DNA of 64,000 nucleotides, from contig CALCCG010000185.1 of assembly GCA_937899785.1 (NCBI GenBank), forward strand, positions 1 to 64,000. The letters are read 5' to 3'. Each line of letters opens with the position of its first letter. The first letter of the stretch is position 1. Under the pieces are notes generated by a model. That model did not search any database. It saw only the letters and a program-made list of their open reading frames with translations, and was not told the DNA's origin. Position numbers and translations under genes: made by a program. The stretch is from an uncultured Erythrobacter sp. (GTDB lineage: Bacteria; Pseudomonadota; Alphaproteobacteria; Sphingomonadales; Sphingomonadaceae). This document shows positions 43,462 to 51,952 of the stretch, piece after piece.

Positions 43462-45965
43462 GTGACAATATTGACCAGTCTGTCCGGCACTACGATCACT
43501 TTCCTGACCTCTGCTCCATCAAGCGAACGCTGAACCTTCTCGCTGGCGAGCGCAAGCGCTTCGAGGTCTTCGTTCGCCGCTCCCTTGGGCGCGGTGATGG
43601 TGTCGCGCAGCTTGCCCTTGTGCTGGATCGCGATGGTGACCTCATCCTCGACCAGCATGGCGGGATCGTGCTCGGGCCATGCGGCGTCGGCAATGAGGCC
43701 TTCATGGCCCGCCTGCGCCCAAGCTTCTTCCGCCAAGTGCGGCATCATCGGGCCGGCGAGGTGCATCAGCGTGCGGATAGCGAAGTTCCGGCTTTCGCTC
43801 GGCGCGGCCTTTTCGGTCGCTCCGGTGAGTTCGTAAATCCGCGCGACGGCCTTGTTGAAGCTGAGCGCTTCGATGTCTTCGGCCACGGCGACAATGGCTT
43901 GGTGAGCCTTGCGGGCGAGCGCCTTGTCTTCACCGGTCGCCGCCGGATCGACGGCTTCGAACAGCCGCCACAGGCGTTGGACAAAGCGCGCGCAGCCTTC
44001 GATCCCGTCCTGCGACCACGGCAGATCGCGCTCGGGCGGACTGTCGGAAAGCATGAACCAGCGCACCGCATCCGCGCCGTAATCTGCGATGATCGCGTCA
44101 GGATCGACCACGTTCTTCTTGGACTTCGACATTTTGACGACACGTCCGGCGGTGACCGGCTTTCCGTCTTCGATGCTGATCCAGTCCGCGCCGTCTTTTG
44201 TGACCTCATCGGGGCTCAACCAACTGCCATCGCCAAGCTGGTAGGTCTCGTGCGTCACCATCCCCTGTGTGAAGAGCGCCGCGAACGGCTCTTTCACGTC
44301 GAACTTGCCGATATGCGCCAGAGCGCGGGTCCAGAATCGGGCGTAGAGCAAGTGCAGGATCGCGTGCTCAATCCCGCCGATATAGTGCTGCACCGGCATC
44401 CACTTGGCGATCTCTTCGGGATCAAACGGCGCGTCATTGGGCTGCGAGGCGAAGCGCAGGAAGTACCAGCTTGAGTTGGTGAAAGTGTCGCGCGTGTCGG
44501 TCTCACGCAAAGCCGGCTTGCAGCTAATCGGGCAGGTCGTGTGCTTCCAGGTCGGGTGGCGTTCGAGCGGGTTGCCCGGCGTTTCGAAATCGATGTCCTC
44601 GGGCAGCGTCACAGGCAGTTGGTCGCGCGGGACCGGTACCGGGCCGTGATCGGGGCTGTGAATGATCGGGATCGGCGTGCCCCAATAGCGCTGGCGCGAA
44701 ATGCCCCAATCGCGCAACCGCCAAACCGTGGTTCCCTCGCCCCAGCCGCCTTGTTCGGCGCGCGCGATCACGTCGGCCTTAGCCTCTTCGACGCTCTTGC
44801 CATCGAGGAAGTCGGAATTGACGATCACGCCGTCGCCGGGCTCGGCCTCGCTGACCATTGGCGCGCCCGCTTCGGACACGTCCTAGGCGACAACCCGGGT
44901 GAATGGCAGGTCGTATTTGGTCGCGAACTCAAAGTCGCGCTGATCATGGCCCGGCACGCCCATCACCGCCCCGGTGCCGTAATCCATCAGCACAAAGTTC
45001 GCGATGAAGAGCGGCATGGCCTCGCCGGTGAAGGGGTGCTTGGCGGTAACGCCGGTGTCAAAGCCAAGCTTTTCGGCGGTTTCGAGTTCAGCCGCCGTAG
45101 TGCCGCCTTTCTTGCATTCCTCAACGAAAGCCGCGACGGCCGCGTCATCCATCAAGCCTTGAGCAATCGGGTGATCGGCAGCGATCGCGCAGAAGCTCGC
45201 GCCGAAAATCGTATCGGGACGCGTCGTGTAGACCGGCAGTGTCTCGCCGTTGGATAAGTCAAAGCTGAATTCCAGACCAGAGCTCTTACCGATCCAGTTT
45301 TCCTGCATCAGGCGAACCTTGTCGGGCCAATCCTTGAGTTCAGCCAAGCCATCAAGCAGGTCCTCTGCAAAATCAGTGATCTTCATGAACCACTGGTCAA
45401 GCTTGCGCTTTTCGACCTCGGCGCCCGAGCGCCAGCCCTTGCCATCAATCACCTGCTCATTGGCGAGCACGGTCATATCGACCGGATCCCAATTCACCTC
45501 CGACGAACGGCGATAGACCAGCCCAGCCTCGTACATGTCGAGGAACAGCGCTTGTTCGTGACCGTAATATTCGGGATCGCAGGTGGCGAATTCGCGCGTC
45601 CAGTCGAGCGCAAAGCCAATGCCTTGCAACTGCTTCTTCATCGCTGCGATATTGGCATAGGTCCATTCACCCGGATGAACCTTCTTCTCCATCGCCGCGT
45701 TTTCCGCCGGCATTCCGAACGCGTCCCAGCCCATTGGGTGGAGCACTTCGTGCCCTTGCATCTTCTTGTAGCGCGCGAGCACGTCGCCCATCGTGTAGTT
45801 GCGCACATGGCCCATATGGATGCGGCCCGATGGGTAAGGAAACATCTCGAGGATGTAACTCTTGGGCTTCTTTGAGTCCGAATCAGCGGTAAACGTGCCC
45901 GCCTCTTTCCACGCGCTCTGCCAGCGCCCGTCAACGGAAGACGGATCGAATCGAGTGTCAGTCAT
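43458..45965 (-). CDS. leuS: Leucyl-tRNA synthetase, interrupted by an in-frame TAG at codon 361
   Basis: The reading frame spans 836 codons. HMGH (residues 50-53, in [15 protein letters not shown]) and KMSKS (611-615) are the catalytic signatures. The CP1 editing domain has [11 protein letters not shown] (about 245-255) and [13 protein letters not shown] (about 336-348) with its conserved Asp. Codon 361 is TAG (44885-44883), 15 to 20 residues after GHDQRD, and the frame continues unchanged after it as [13 protein letters not shown] and KMSKS are therefore on opposite sides of the stop. No frameshift is needed. Other genes here use TAG as a normal stop. A sequencing error, a real nonsense change, or a split enzyme are possible. 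The end overlaps lptE by ATGA. Confidence 0.93.
44883..44885 (-). other. leuS: In-frame amber stop inside leuS
   Basis: Minus-strand codons read GTT GTC GCC TAG GAC GTG TCC, i.e. V-V-A-stop-D-V-S, in the same frame on both sides. A GTG follows three bases after the stop, with AGGA overlapping the stop but only one base before the GTG. Sense codons one base away from TAG include CAG, AAG, GAG, TGG, TAC and TCG. Confidence 0.95.
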
Positions 45966-45990
45966 GCAACGCTCGCTAGCGAGAGTGGGC

Positions 45991-46434
45991 TCAGCCCGCC
46001 ACAGCCTTGCGCCGCAGATCGCGGGCTTTGGTCAGAATAATGTCTTCCAGCTTCTGGACCGTCGCCGCCTGCACCGGCGCATCGACCCAAGCGTTGCCGT
46101 CGGCCACTTGGCGTACCGCAGCGACCCGTAACGCATCAGCGCGCAGATCTTGATCCAGAATAGTGACCGTCATCTTCACCCGCTCGTTCGGATTTGAGGG
46201 GTTGGCGTACCAATCGGTGACGATAACGCCACCCGCGCTGTCCGCTTGCAGCAGCGGAGCAAAGCTGACCGTTTCGAGCGCGGCCCGCCACAAGAAGGCG
46301 TTGACCCCGATTGTGTTGATCTGCGCGGATTGCAGTTCAGTCGTCGGCCGTTCGCGGCTTCCGCAGGCGGCGAGCGTGGCGATCGCGGCCACGGCAAGTG
46401 CGGTGCGAGAGATGGCAAGAGTGGCTTGGGGCAC
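45991..46434 (-). CDS. DUF3576 domain lipoprotein
   Basis: A 147-residue protein starting at GTG 46434, with GAGGA about 12 bases upstream. The signal peptide ([24 protein letters not shown]) ends in a lipobox with Cys24. The mature part matches DUF3576: [40 protein letters not shown] and the C-terminal [15 protein letters not shown]. The function of DUF3576 is not established; it is typically found upstream of leuS in alphaproteobacteria, as here (25 bases before leuS). The frame is open back to 46539, but the added residues do not look like a signal peptide. Confidence 0.85.
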   Translation of the reverse strand: MPQATLAISRTALAVAAIATLAACGSRERPTTELQSAQINTIGVNAFLWRAALETVSFAPLLQADSAGGVIVTDWYANPSNPNERVKMTVTILDQDLRADALRVAAVRQVADGNAWVDAPVQAATVQKLEDIILTKARDLRRKAVAG

Positions 46435-46535
46435 GGCGGCAGAATTCCTCAATCTGTTACACAAAACCGTTCTATAGTCCTGACGCTGCGTGCGGCAAGC
46501 CTGCCGAACCTTGTGTGAACAGGGCCACAGGTGAT

Positions 46536-46566
46536 TCACTTCCGATACGCGCCATTGTGGAAGTGA
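46536..46566. promoter_or_regulatory. Inverted repeat in the divergent region upstream of the DUF3576 gene
   Basis: TCACTTCC at 46536-46543 and GGAAGTGA at 46559-46566 are perfect 8-base inverted repeats with a 15-base spacer. They lie between the divergent DUF3576 and outer-membrane-like genes. The role is unknown. Confidence 0.35.
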
Positions 46567-46691
46567 TTGCCTAGAGCCCAGTCACACTTCTATCATACTT
46601 GAGAGTTAGTTCGTCTTTGAACCGATCAGGCGAGGTTAAGGTATACCGCTCCATTCGGCTGAAGCGAACCTGTCTTGAAGGAACACAGGCC

Positions 46692-47444
46692 ATGTCACGG
46701 CGCAACACAAACGGAGCATCTCAGCAGCTAAAGCTGCCGGTGCTTGCTGTGTCTGCAGCGATGATGCTTGCGCTTCCCACCGCCAGTCTTGCTCTGGTGG
46801 GCTTGGGACAGGATTCATCCAAGGATGGATTGGCCGCGCTCGACCTGTTCACCCCGGCATCGGTTGATCCGGAATTGGCCGCTCGGATTGCCGAAAGCGC
46901 GCGAGAGAAGAGCCTGCGTTTCACCCCCGCCGGAACCAGCGCCACGCAGCGTGACCGCACCGTTACGGTAGCGGTCCGGATCGATGACGATTCGGCAAAG
47001 GCGATTTCGGTGCGCAACGCAACCAAGGCCGTCCCGGGCGCCGGCGCGGGCATTGCCGCGCTCAACACGTCGCGCTTCGATCTCGGCACCGCGCGCGGCT
47101 ATCAAAGCTTTGCGCGCACGGTGACGCTGCCCGAATCGATCCGCGATCTGAGCATGCCGGACCTCTCGGAGTTCGAGCCAGCCCAGCCAAGCGCTCAAGA
47201 CCGCCCAAGCCGACTCCAACCTCGAATTGAGCTTGAGGATGAGCGTCTGGCCGGGCGCTCGGTCAACACGCTTGATGACCTGGGCGCGCAGACGGTGGAT
47301 CTCGGCGGCTCGTTTCGCCTTTCGTCGAAGGTCGACGTGACCGCAGGGGTGCGGCTTAGCCAAGAGCGGGAGCGTCTCGATCCGCTCACCAATTCCGTGC
47401 AGGACAGCCAGGCTGTCTATGTCGGCACTCAGATCAAGTTCTGA
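46692..47444 (+). CDS. Hypothetical exported protein with C-terminal beta strands
   Basis: A 250-residue protein. It has a signal-like hydrophobic segment (LPVLAVSAAMMLALPTASLA, about residues 17-36). The mature part is low-complexity at first and has no motif I recognise (residues 85-150 include GAGAGIAALNTSRFDLGTARG). The last 50 residues alternate as outer-membrane beta strands (LGGSFRLSSKVDVTAGVRLS) and end in Phe (VGTQIKF), suggesting an outer membrane or periplasmic location. AAGGA lies about nine bases before ATG 46692. It is alone between the leuS cluster and phaB. Confidence 0.65.
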   Translation: MSRRNTNGASQQLKLPVLAVSAAMMLALPTASLALVGLGQDSSKDGLAALDLFTPASVDPELAARIAESAREKSLRFTPAGTSATQRDRTVTVAVRIDDDSAKAISVRNATKAVPGAGAGIAALNTSRFDLGTARGYQSFARTVTLPESIRDLSMPDLSEFEPAQPSAQDRPSRLQPRIELEDERLAGRSVNTLDDLGAQTVDLGGSFRLSSKVDVTAGVRLSQERERLDPLTNSVQDSQAVYVGTQIKF

Positions 47445-47562
47445 TCGCTTCCCGAACAGTCTGAAACTTGAACCTGCAAGCCTGCGCCGCAGCGGGGTTT
47501 TGTGTTGCCTGACGCTACGGCACCGCTAGTCTCACAGCCCAGATCACCCTGGGAGAACTAGA

Positions 47563-48285
47563 ATGAGCCGAGTTGCGATCGTCACCGGTGGAACGCGCGG
47601 AATCGGAGAAGCGATCTGCCAACGCCTTAAGCGTCAAGGGCATACAGTCATTGCGAATTACGCGGGCAACACCGAAAAGGCCAAAGTCTTCGCCGAGGCC
47701 ACAGGTATTCCAGCCTACAAATGGGATGTCGGCGATCACGAGGCCTGCATCCAAGGCTGCGCGAAGGTCGCCGAAGAGCACGGCCCGGTCGACATAGTGA
47801 TCAACAATGCGGGGATCACCCGCGATGGCACACTCCACAAAATGAGCTTCGAAGACTGGAACGACGTTATGCGCGTCAATCTGGGCGGCTGTTTCAACAT
47901 GGCGAAGGCGACTTTCCCCGGCATGCGCGAGCGCCAATGGGGTCGCATCGTCAATATCGGCTCCATCAATGGGCAAGCGGGTCAGTATGGGCAAGTCAAT
48001 TACGCCGCGGCAAAGTCAGGCATTCACGGCTTCACCAAGGCGTTGGCGCAAGAGGGCGCGAAGTTCGGTGTGACCGTCAACGCAATTGCGCCCGGATATA
48101 TCGACACAGACATGGTCGCCGCCGTGCCTGAGCCGGTGCTCGAGAAGATCGTCGCCAAGATTCCCGTCAGGCGCCTCGGCCAAGCGGAAGAGATCGCACG
48201 CGGGGTCGCCTTTTTCACCTCGGAGAACGGTGCGTTCATGACCGGCTCGACGATGAGCATCAACGGCGGACAGCATATGTACTAG
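47563..48285 (+). CDS. phaB: Acetoacetyl-CoA reductase
   Basis: A 240-residue short-chain dehydrogenase matching PhaB. TGGTRGIG (residues 8-15) binds NADPH, NNAG is at 81-84, and the catalytic residues are Ser134, Tyr147 and Lys151 (NIGSINGQAGQYGQVNYAAAK). The GQxGQ block between them is typical of PhaB. It reduces acetoacetyl-CoA to (R)-3-hydroxybutyryl-CoA for PHB synthesis. phaA and phaC are not adjacent; the thiolase at 19547 and phaZ at 12978 are in the same window. The stop is TAG (48283-48285). Confidence 0.93.
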   Translation: MSRVAIVTGGTRGIGEAICQRLKRQGHTVIANYAGNTEKAKVFAEATGIPAYKWDVGDHEACIQGCAKVAEEHGPVDIVINNAGITRDGTLHKMSFEDWNDVMRVNLGGCFNMAKATFPGMRERQWGRIVNIGSINGQAGQYGQVNYAAAKSGIHGFTKALAQEGAKFGVTVNAIAPGYIDTDMVAAVPEPVLEKIVAKIPVRRLGQAEEIARGVAFFTSENGAFMTGSTMSINGGQHMY

Positions 48286-48454
48286 GCTCGCCTTGCAGAG
48301 GGTCAATCGCGAGGGACAACCACACGTAGACATCCATTGCACACTCCGACCCTGCGGCTGACCCATTGCGAGCTCAACCACGCGGCTGAAGCGAAAGGCG
48401 GCGAGCGCGGCCTGATCGCTTGGCACACGGCGGCTCAGGCTTTAACCGGACGGC

Positions 48455-48688
48455 GTGACCACGCCCTATCACCCTCCCCTCAAACGCTCGATCGCGATTG
48501 CGGGCCATAAGACCTCGATCAGCTTGGAGCCGGTCTTTTGGGACGCTTTGCGCGCCGCGGCTGAAGGCGAGGGCGTTGCCATCAACGCGCTGGTGGCGCG
48601 GATCGACGCGGAGCGCATCCAGGCCGAGACCCCGCCGGGCTTGGCGAGCGCTATCCGGGTTTGGCTTGTCGCTCGGGAGATGTCGTGA
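48455..48688 (+). CDS. Small ribbon-helix-helix domain protein
   Basis: A 77-residue protein starting at GTG 48455. The pattern KRSIAIAGHKTSISLEPVFW then ALRAAAEGEGVAINALVARI fits the RHH_4-type alphaproteobacterial ribbon-helix-helix domain. The role is unknown. A weak CGGA precedes the start. It overlaps the acetyltransferase start (TGATG) and is probably co-translated. The 169 bases between phaB and this gene hold no further gene. Confidence 0.75.
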   Translation: MTTPYHPPLKRSIAIAGHKTSISLEPVFWDALRAAAEGEGVAINALVARIDAERIQAETPPGLASAIRVWLVAREMS

Positions 48689-49101
48689 TGCGTATCGTTG
48701 CGTACCGCGACCACCATTTCAACGGCGTTGACCGTCTTTGGTTGCGCGCTTTCCCGGACGATCCGCCGCGCAACAGAGCGGCTAACTCCATTCCTCCCAA
48801 ACTCGCTCAGGAAGACGAACTTTTCTGGGTCGCACTGGATGAGCAGGATACGGTCATCGGGACAATAATGGCAGGGTGGGACGGTCATCGTGGCTGGCTG
48901 TACAGTCTTGCAGTTGACCCCGACCATCGGTTCGTCGGACTGGGTTCGGCATTGGTTGAAACGGCCATCTCCGGCCTTGCGGGGCGCGGCTGCACCAAGG
49001 TCAATCTCCAGATCCGCGCCGTCAACGAAGGGCTCGTCACGTTCTACGAAAAGCTTGGCTTTCAGACGGAACCTCGAATCAGCATGGGTCGAGAAATCTA
49101 G
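48688..49101 (+). CDS. GNAT family N-acetyltransferase
   Basis: A 137-residue GNAT enzyme. The acetyl-CoA-binding motif region is SLAVDPDHRFVGLGSALVET (motif A), followed by VNLQIRAVNEGLVTFYEKLGF (motif B). It resembles the YpeA-type small acetyltransferases. The substrate is unknown. ATG 48688 overlaps the RHH stop, and this start fits the family better than the open frame from 48661. The TAG stop is nine bases from the end of the convergent murA gene. Confidence 0.85.
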   Translation: MRIVAYRDHHFNGVDRLWLRAFPDDPPRNRAANSIPPKLAQEDELFWVALDEQDTVIGTIMAGWDGHRGWLYSLAVDPDHRFVGLGSALVETAISGLAGRGCTKVNLQIRAVNEGLVTFYEKLGFQTEPRISMGREI

Positions 49102-49110
49102 ACCGATCGT

Positions 49111-50394
49111 CTAATCGTCCCCCAGCCGCTCAATATCCGCGCCCACCAGCGCCAGCTTCTCCTCCAGCCGCTCGTATCCGCGATCAAGGTGATAGATGCG
49201 CCGCACCTGCGTTTCGCCGTCAGCCGCAAGGGCGGCGATCACGAGGCTCATTGACGCGCGCAGGTCGGTCGCCATCACTTCGGCGCCGGTGAGGTGCACT
49301 GGGCCTTTGACGATAGCGGTGCGCCCCTCGGTCGAAATGTCCGCTCCCATACGCGCCAGTTCGGGAACGTGCATAAAGCGGTTCTCGAAGATCGTTTCCT
49401 TCAGGACGCTAGTTCCTTCCGCCTTGCACAAGAGGCTCATCAGCTGCGCTTGCATATCGGTTGCGAGGCCCGGGAAAGGCGCGGTGGTGAGGTCGGTGGG
49501 TTTAAGCGCGCCGTTGGCTGCGACGGTGACGCCTTTCTTATCCTCCTCCACATGCAGGCCGATGCTCTGAAGCGCGTGCAGGGTCGACGCCATGTCGTGC
49601 GCGTTTGCGCCTTCGAGCCGCACCTGGCCCCCGGTGATCGCCGCGGCGCAAGCGTAGGAGCCCGCTTCGATACGGTCGGGCATCACCTTGTAGGTTGCCC
49701 CGTTCAGCCGCTTCACACCGTGGATGGTGAGATCCGAGCTGCCTATCCCTTCAATCTCCGCGCCCATGGCGACGAGCAGGTTGCAAAGATCAACAATCTC
49801 GGGTTCGCGCGCGGCGTTAAAGAGTCGACTTGTGCCGTTCGCCAGCACAGCCGCCATCACCGCGTTTTCCGTCGCGCCCACGCTCACCACTGGAAAGTCG
49901 AAATCGCCGCCCGGCATCCCGCCATCGGGCTGAATCGCCTTCACATAGCCTTGCGCGAGCTCAATCTCAGCGCCGAAGGCTTCAAGCGCTTTCAGATGCA
50001 GATCAATCGGTCGATTCCCGATCGCGCAGCCGCCGGGCATCGACACGGTCGCCTCTCCGCTGCGCGCCAGCATCGGCCCTAGAACAAGAATCGAAGCGCG
50101 CATTTTGCGCACCAGATCATAGGGCGCGACACTCGACGTGATCCGCGTGGCTTCAAGTCGCATAGTGCGCCCGAAGTCCTCCGGGCGCGTGCCTTGGATC
50201 GCGGTTGTTACCCCGAACTGATTCATAAGGTGTTGAAAGCCATCGATATCCGCGAGGCGTGGCAGATTGCGCAAGGTGACCGGCTCCTCGGTCAGAAGAG
50301 CGCATGGGATCAGCGTCAGGGCCGCATTCTTGGCTCCGGCTACGGGTATAGTCCCCTCAAGACGGCGGCCACCTCTTATAACAAGTTTGTCCAT
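49111..50394 (-). CDS. murA: UDP-N-acetylglucosamine 1-carboxyvinyltransferase
   Basis: A 427-residue enolpyruvyl transferase that carries out the first committed step of peptidoglycan synthesis. Cys123 in [17 protein letters not shown] is the phosphoenolpyruvate-reacting, fosfomycin-target Cys. AGAKNAAL near the start and the C-terminal [15 protein letters not shown] are conserved. ATG 50394 ([14 protein letters not shown]) is the family start. It is divergent from galU with 181 bases between them. Confidence 0.97.
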   Translation of the reverse strand: MDKLVIRGGRRLEGTIPVAGAKNAALTLIPCALLTEEPVTLRNLPRLADIDGFQHLMNQFGVTTAIQGTRPEDFGRTMRLEATRITSSVAPYDLVRKMRASILVLGPMLARSGEATVSMPGGCAIGNRPIDLHLKALEAFGAEIELAQGYVKAIQPDGGMPGGDFDFPVVSVGATENAVMAAVLANGTSRLFNAAREPEIVDLCNLLVAMGAEIEGIGSSDLTIHGVKRLNGATYKVMPDRIEAGSYACAAAITGGQVRLEGANAHDMASTLHALQSIGLHVEEDKKGVTVAANGALKPTDLTTAPFPGLATDMQAQLMSLLCKAEGTSVLKETIFENRFMHVPELARMGADISTEGRTAIVKGPVHLTGAEVMATDLRASMSLVIAALAADGETQVRRIYHLDRGYERLEEKLALVGADIERLGDD

Positions 50395-50575
50395 GGCTAA
50401 GCCCCATAGCGAAAGGCACCTTTCACGCAACCGACACGCAAGGCTGGTTGGACGAGAAAAGAGGCGTTCGCGGGGATTGACCCTGACGTGAGCGCGCGGC
50501 ACTCACCCCCGGGCGGCACCGCACCAGGCGAAGCAGGCTGCCGGCGCAACATAAGAGGACATAAGGACCAGCGCT

Positions 50576-51475
50576 ATGACCAAACCGATCAAGAAAGCCG
50601 TCTTTCCGGTTGCTGGCCTTGGCACGCGCTTTTTGCCCGCGACCAAAGCGATCCCTAAGGAACTGCTGCCCGTGGTCGATCGTCCTTTGATCCAATACGC
50701 GGTCGACGAAGCGCGCGAGGCGGGGATCGAGCAAATGATCTTCGTTACGGGCCGCGGCAAGACCGCTATCGTTGAGCATTTCGACGTCGCCTACGAGCTT
50801 GAAGACACGATGAGCGAGCGCGGTAAGGATATGTCCGTGCTCAACCCCACGCGCGCCACCCCCGGAGATATCATCACGGTGCGCCAACAAGTGCCTATGG
50901 GTCTGGGCCACGCGATCTGGTGCGCCCGCGCGATTGTCGGCGAGGAGCCCTTTGCGATATTCCTTCCTGACGAACTGATGATCGGCAAGCCCGGCGGGAC
51001 GGGTTGCATGAAGCAAATGGTCGAGGCCTATGAGCGGGTCGGCGGAAACCTGATCAGTGTGCTCGAAGTGCCAATGGAAGAGGTACCGAGTTATGGCGTG
51101 ATCGATCCGGGCGCGGCCAACGGTGCGCTTACAGAGGTGAAGGGCCTCGTCGAAAAGCCGCCCTTGGCAGAGGCGCCGTCGAACAAGATCGTCTCGGGCC
51201 GCTACATCCTCCAGCCAGAGGTCATGCGCACGCTGGAGAGCCAGGAAAAGGGCGCTGGCGGCGAGATTCAGCTGACCGACGCAATGGCCAAGATGATCGG
51301 CGACCAGCCATTCCACGCGGTCACCTTTGACGGCAACCGCTACGATTGCGGAAGCAAGCTGGGCTTCGTCGAAGCGACGCTGGCGCTGGCGCTAGAGCGC
51401 GAGGACATGGGCGAAGATGTGCGCGCCATGGCGCAAAGGTTGCTGGGTCAAAAAGAGCTTGTTTCAGGGCGTTAA
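50576..51475 (+). CDS. galU: UTP-glucose-1-phosphate uridylyltransferase
   Basis: A 299-residue GalU. FPVAGLGTRFLPATKAIPKELLP is the nucleotide-binding loop. VPMGLGHAIWCAR and FLPDELMIGKPGG with its DD-like metal region are also conserved, as are VEKPPLAEAPSN and AVTFDGNRYDCGSKLGFVEA. It makes UDP-glucose for exopolysaccharide and LPS. AAGGA is eight bases before ATG 50576. It is divergent from murA. Confidence 0.97.
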   Translation: MTKPIKKAVFPVAGLGTRFLPATKAIPKELLPVVDRPLIQYAVDEAREAGIEQMIFVTGRGKTAIVEHFDVAYELEDTMSERGKDMSVLNPTRATPGDIITVRQQVPMGLGHAIWCARAIVGEEPFAIFLPDELMIGKPGGTGCMKQMVEAYERVGGNLISVLEVPMEEVPSYGVIDPGAANGALTEVKGLVEKPPLAEAPSNKIVSGRYILQPEVMRTLESQEKGAGGEIQLTDAMAKMIGDQPFHAVTFDGNRYDCGSKLGFVEATLALALEREDMGEDVRAMAQRLLGQKELVSGR

Positions 51476-51563
51476 TTATAAGGGTCCGCGCTCGAATTTC
51501 TATGGTTTTCTGGGTGAGAATTGGTGTTAGTCTTTCAGCGCAAGGCGCAATGGAGACCATGCT

Positions 51564-51779
51564 ATGGATGAAAAGATGTCGGTTACAGTCCTCGACGGGA
51601 TTATTTGTTTCGCCGCCGGATGGGGGGTGACGTTCGCGCTCATAGGGCCGCTATTGGACCTCAACTTTGTGGCCAGTATCGTTTTTGCATTCGTGCTTGG
51701 CTTGGGAATCACTTTCTTTTTAGATTCCATGCGCAAGAAGAAAATGAAACACGACGCGGAACGCGACGATCTAAGGTAA
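51564..51779 (+). CDS. Small hypothetical two-helix membrane protein
   Basis: A 71-residue protein with two predicted membrane segments at about residues 10-28 and 33-53 (VTFALIGPLLDLNFVASIVF and nearby). The tail is charged and basic (MRKKKMKHDAERDDLR). GGAG lies about eight bases before ATG 51564. It follows galU by 88 bases. I do not recognise a family. Confidence 0.6.
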   Translation: MDEKMSVTVLDGIICFAAGWGVTFALIGPLLDLNFVASIVFAFVLGLGITFFLDSMRKKKMKHDAERDDLR

Positions 51780-51880
51780 TCAGGCCTTGATCATACGCTG
51801 CAAAAAGCAAGTACAGGCTAACGCGCAGCGGCTTCTAGGCTAGCCGCCCGTATCAAATCCGGGATGATGAAAAGAACAAG

Positions 51881-51915
51881 AAACCCCCGGCCCGCACGGA
51901 GCTGGCCGGGGGTTT
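51881..51915. terminator. Rho-independent terminator between the small membrane protein and flotillin genes
   Basis: AAACCCCCGGCC at 51881-51892 pairs perfectly over 12 bases with GGCCGGGGGTTT at 51904-51915, with an 11-base loop. Both strands continue into T-rich sequence: TTTTGTTCC on the plus strand, and TTTCTTGTTCTTTT on the minus strand, 3' of the flotillin stop. It can serve both converging units. Confidence 0.88.
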
Positions 51916-51952
51916 TGTTCCGCTAGAACGCCGTGCGTGCGACCCAATGCCG

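Noticed and set aside
44883-44885. Recoding of TAG as a sense codon in this organism
   Set aside because: Many recognised genes here end at TAG exactly where the family ends, including phaB, the porin, DinB, nitronate monooxygenase, the acetyltransferase and murA.
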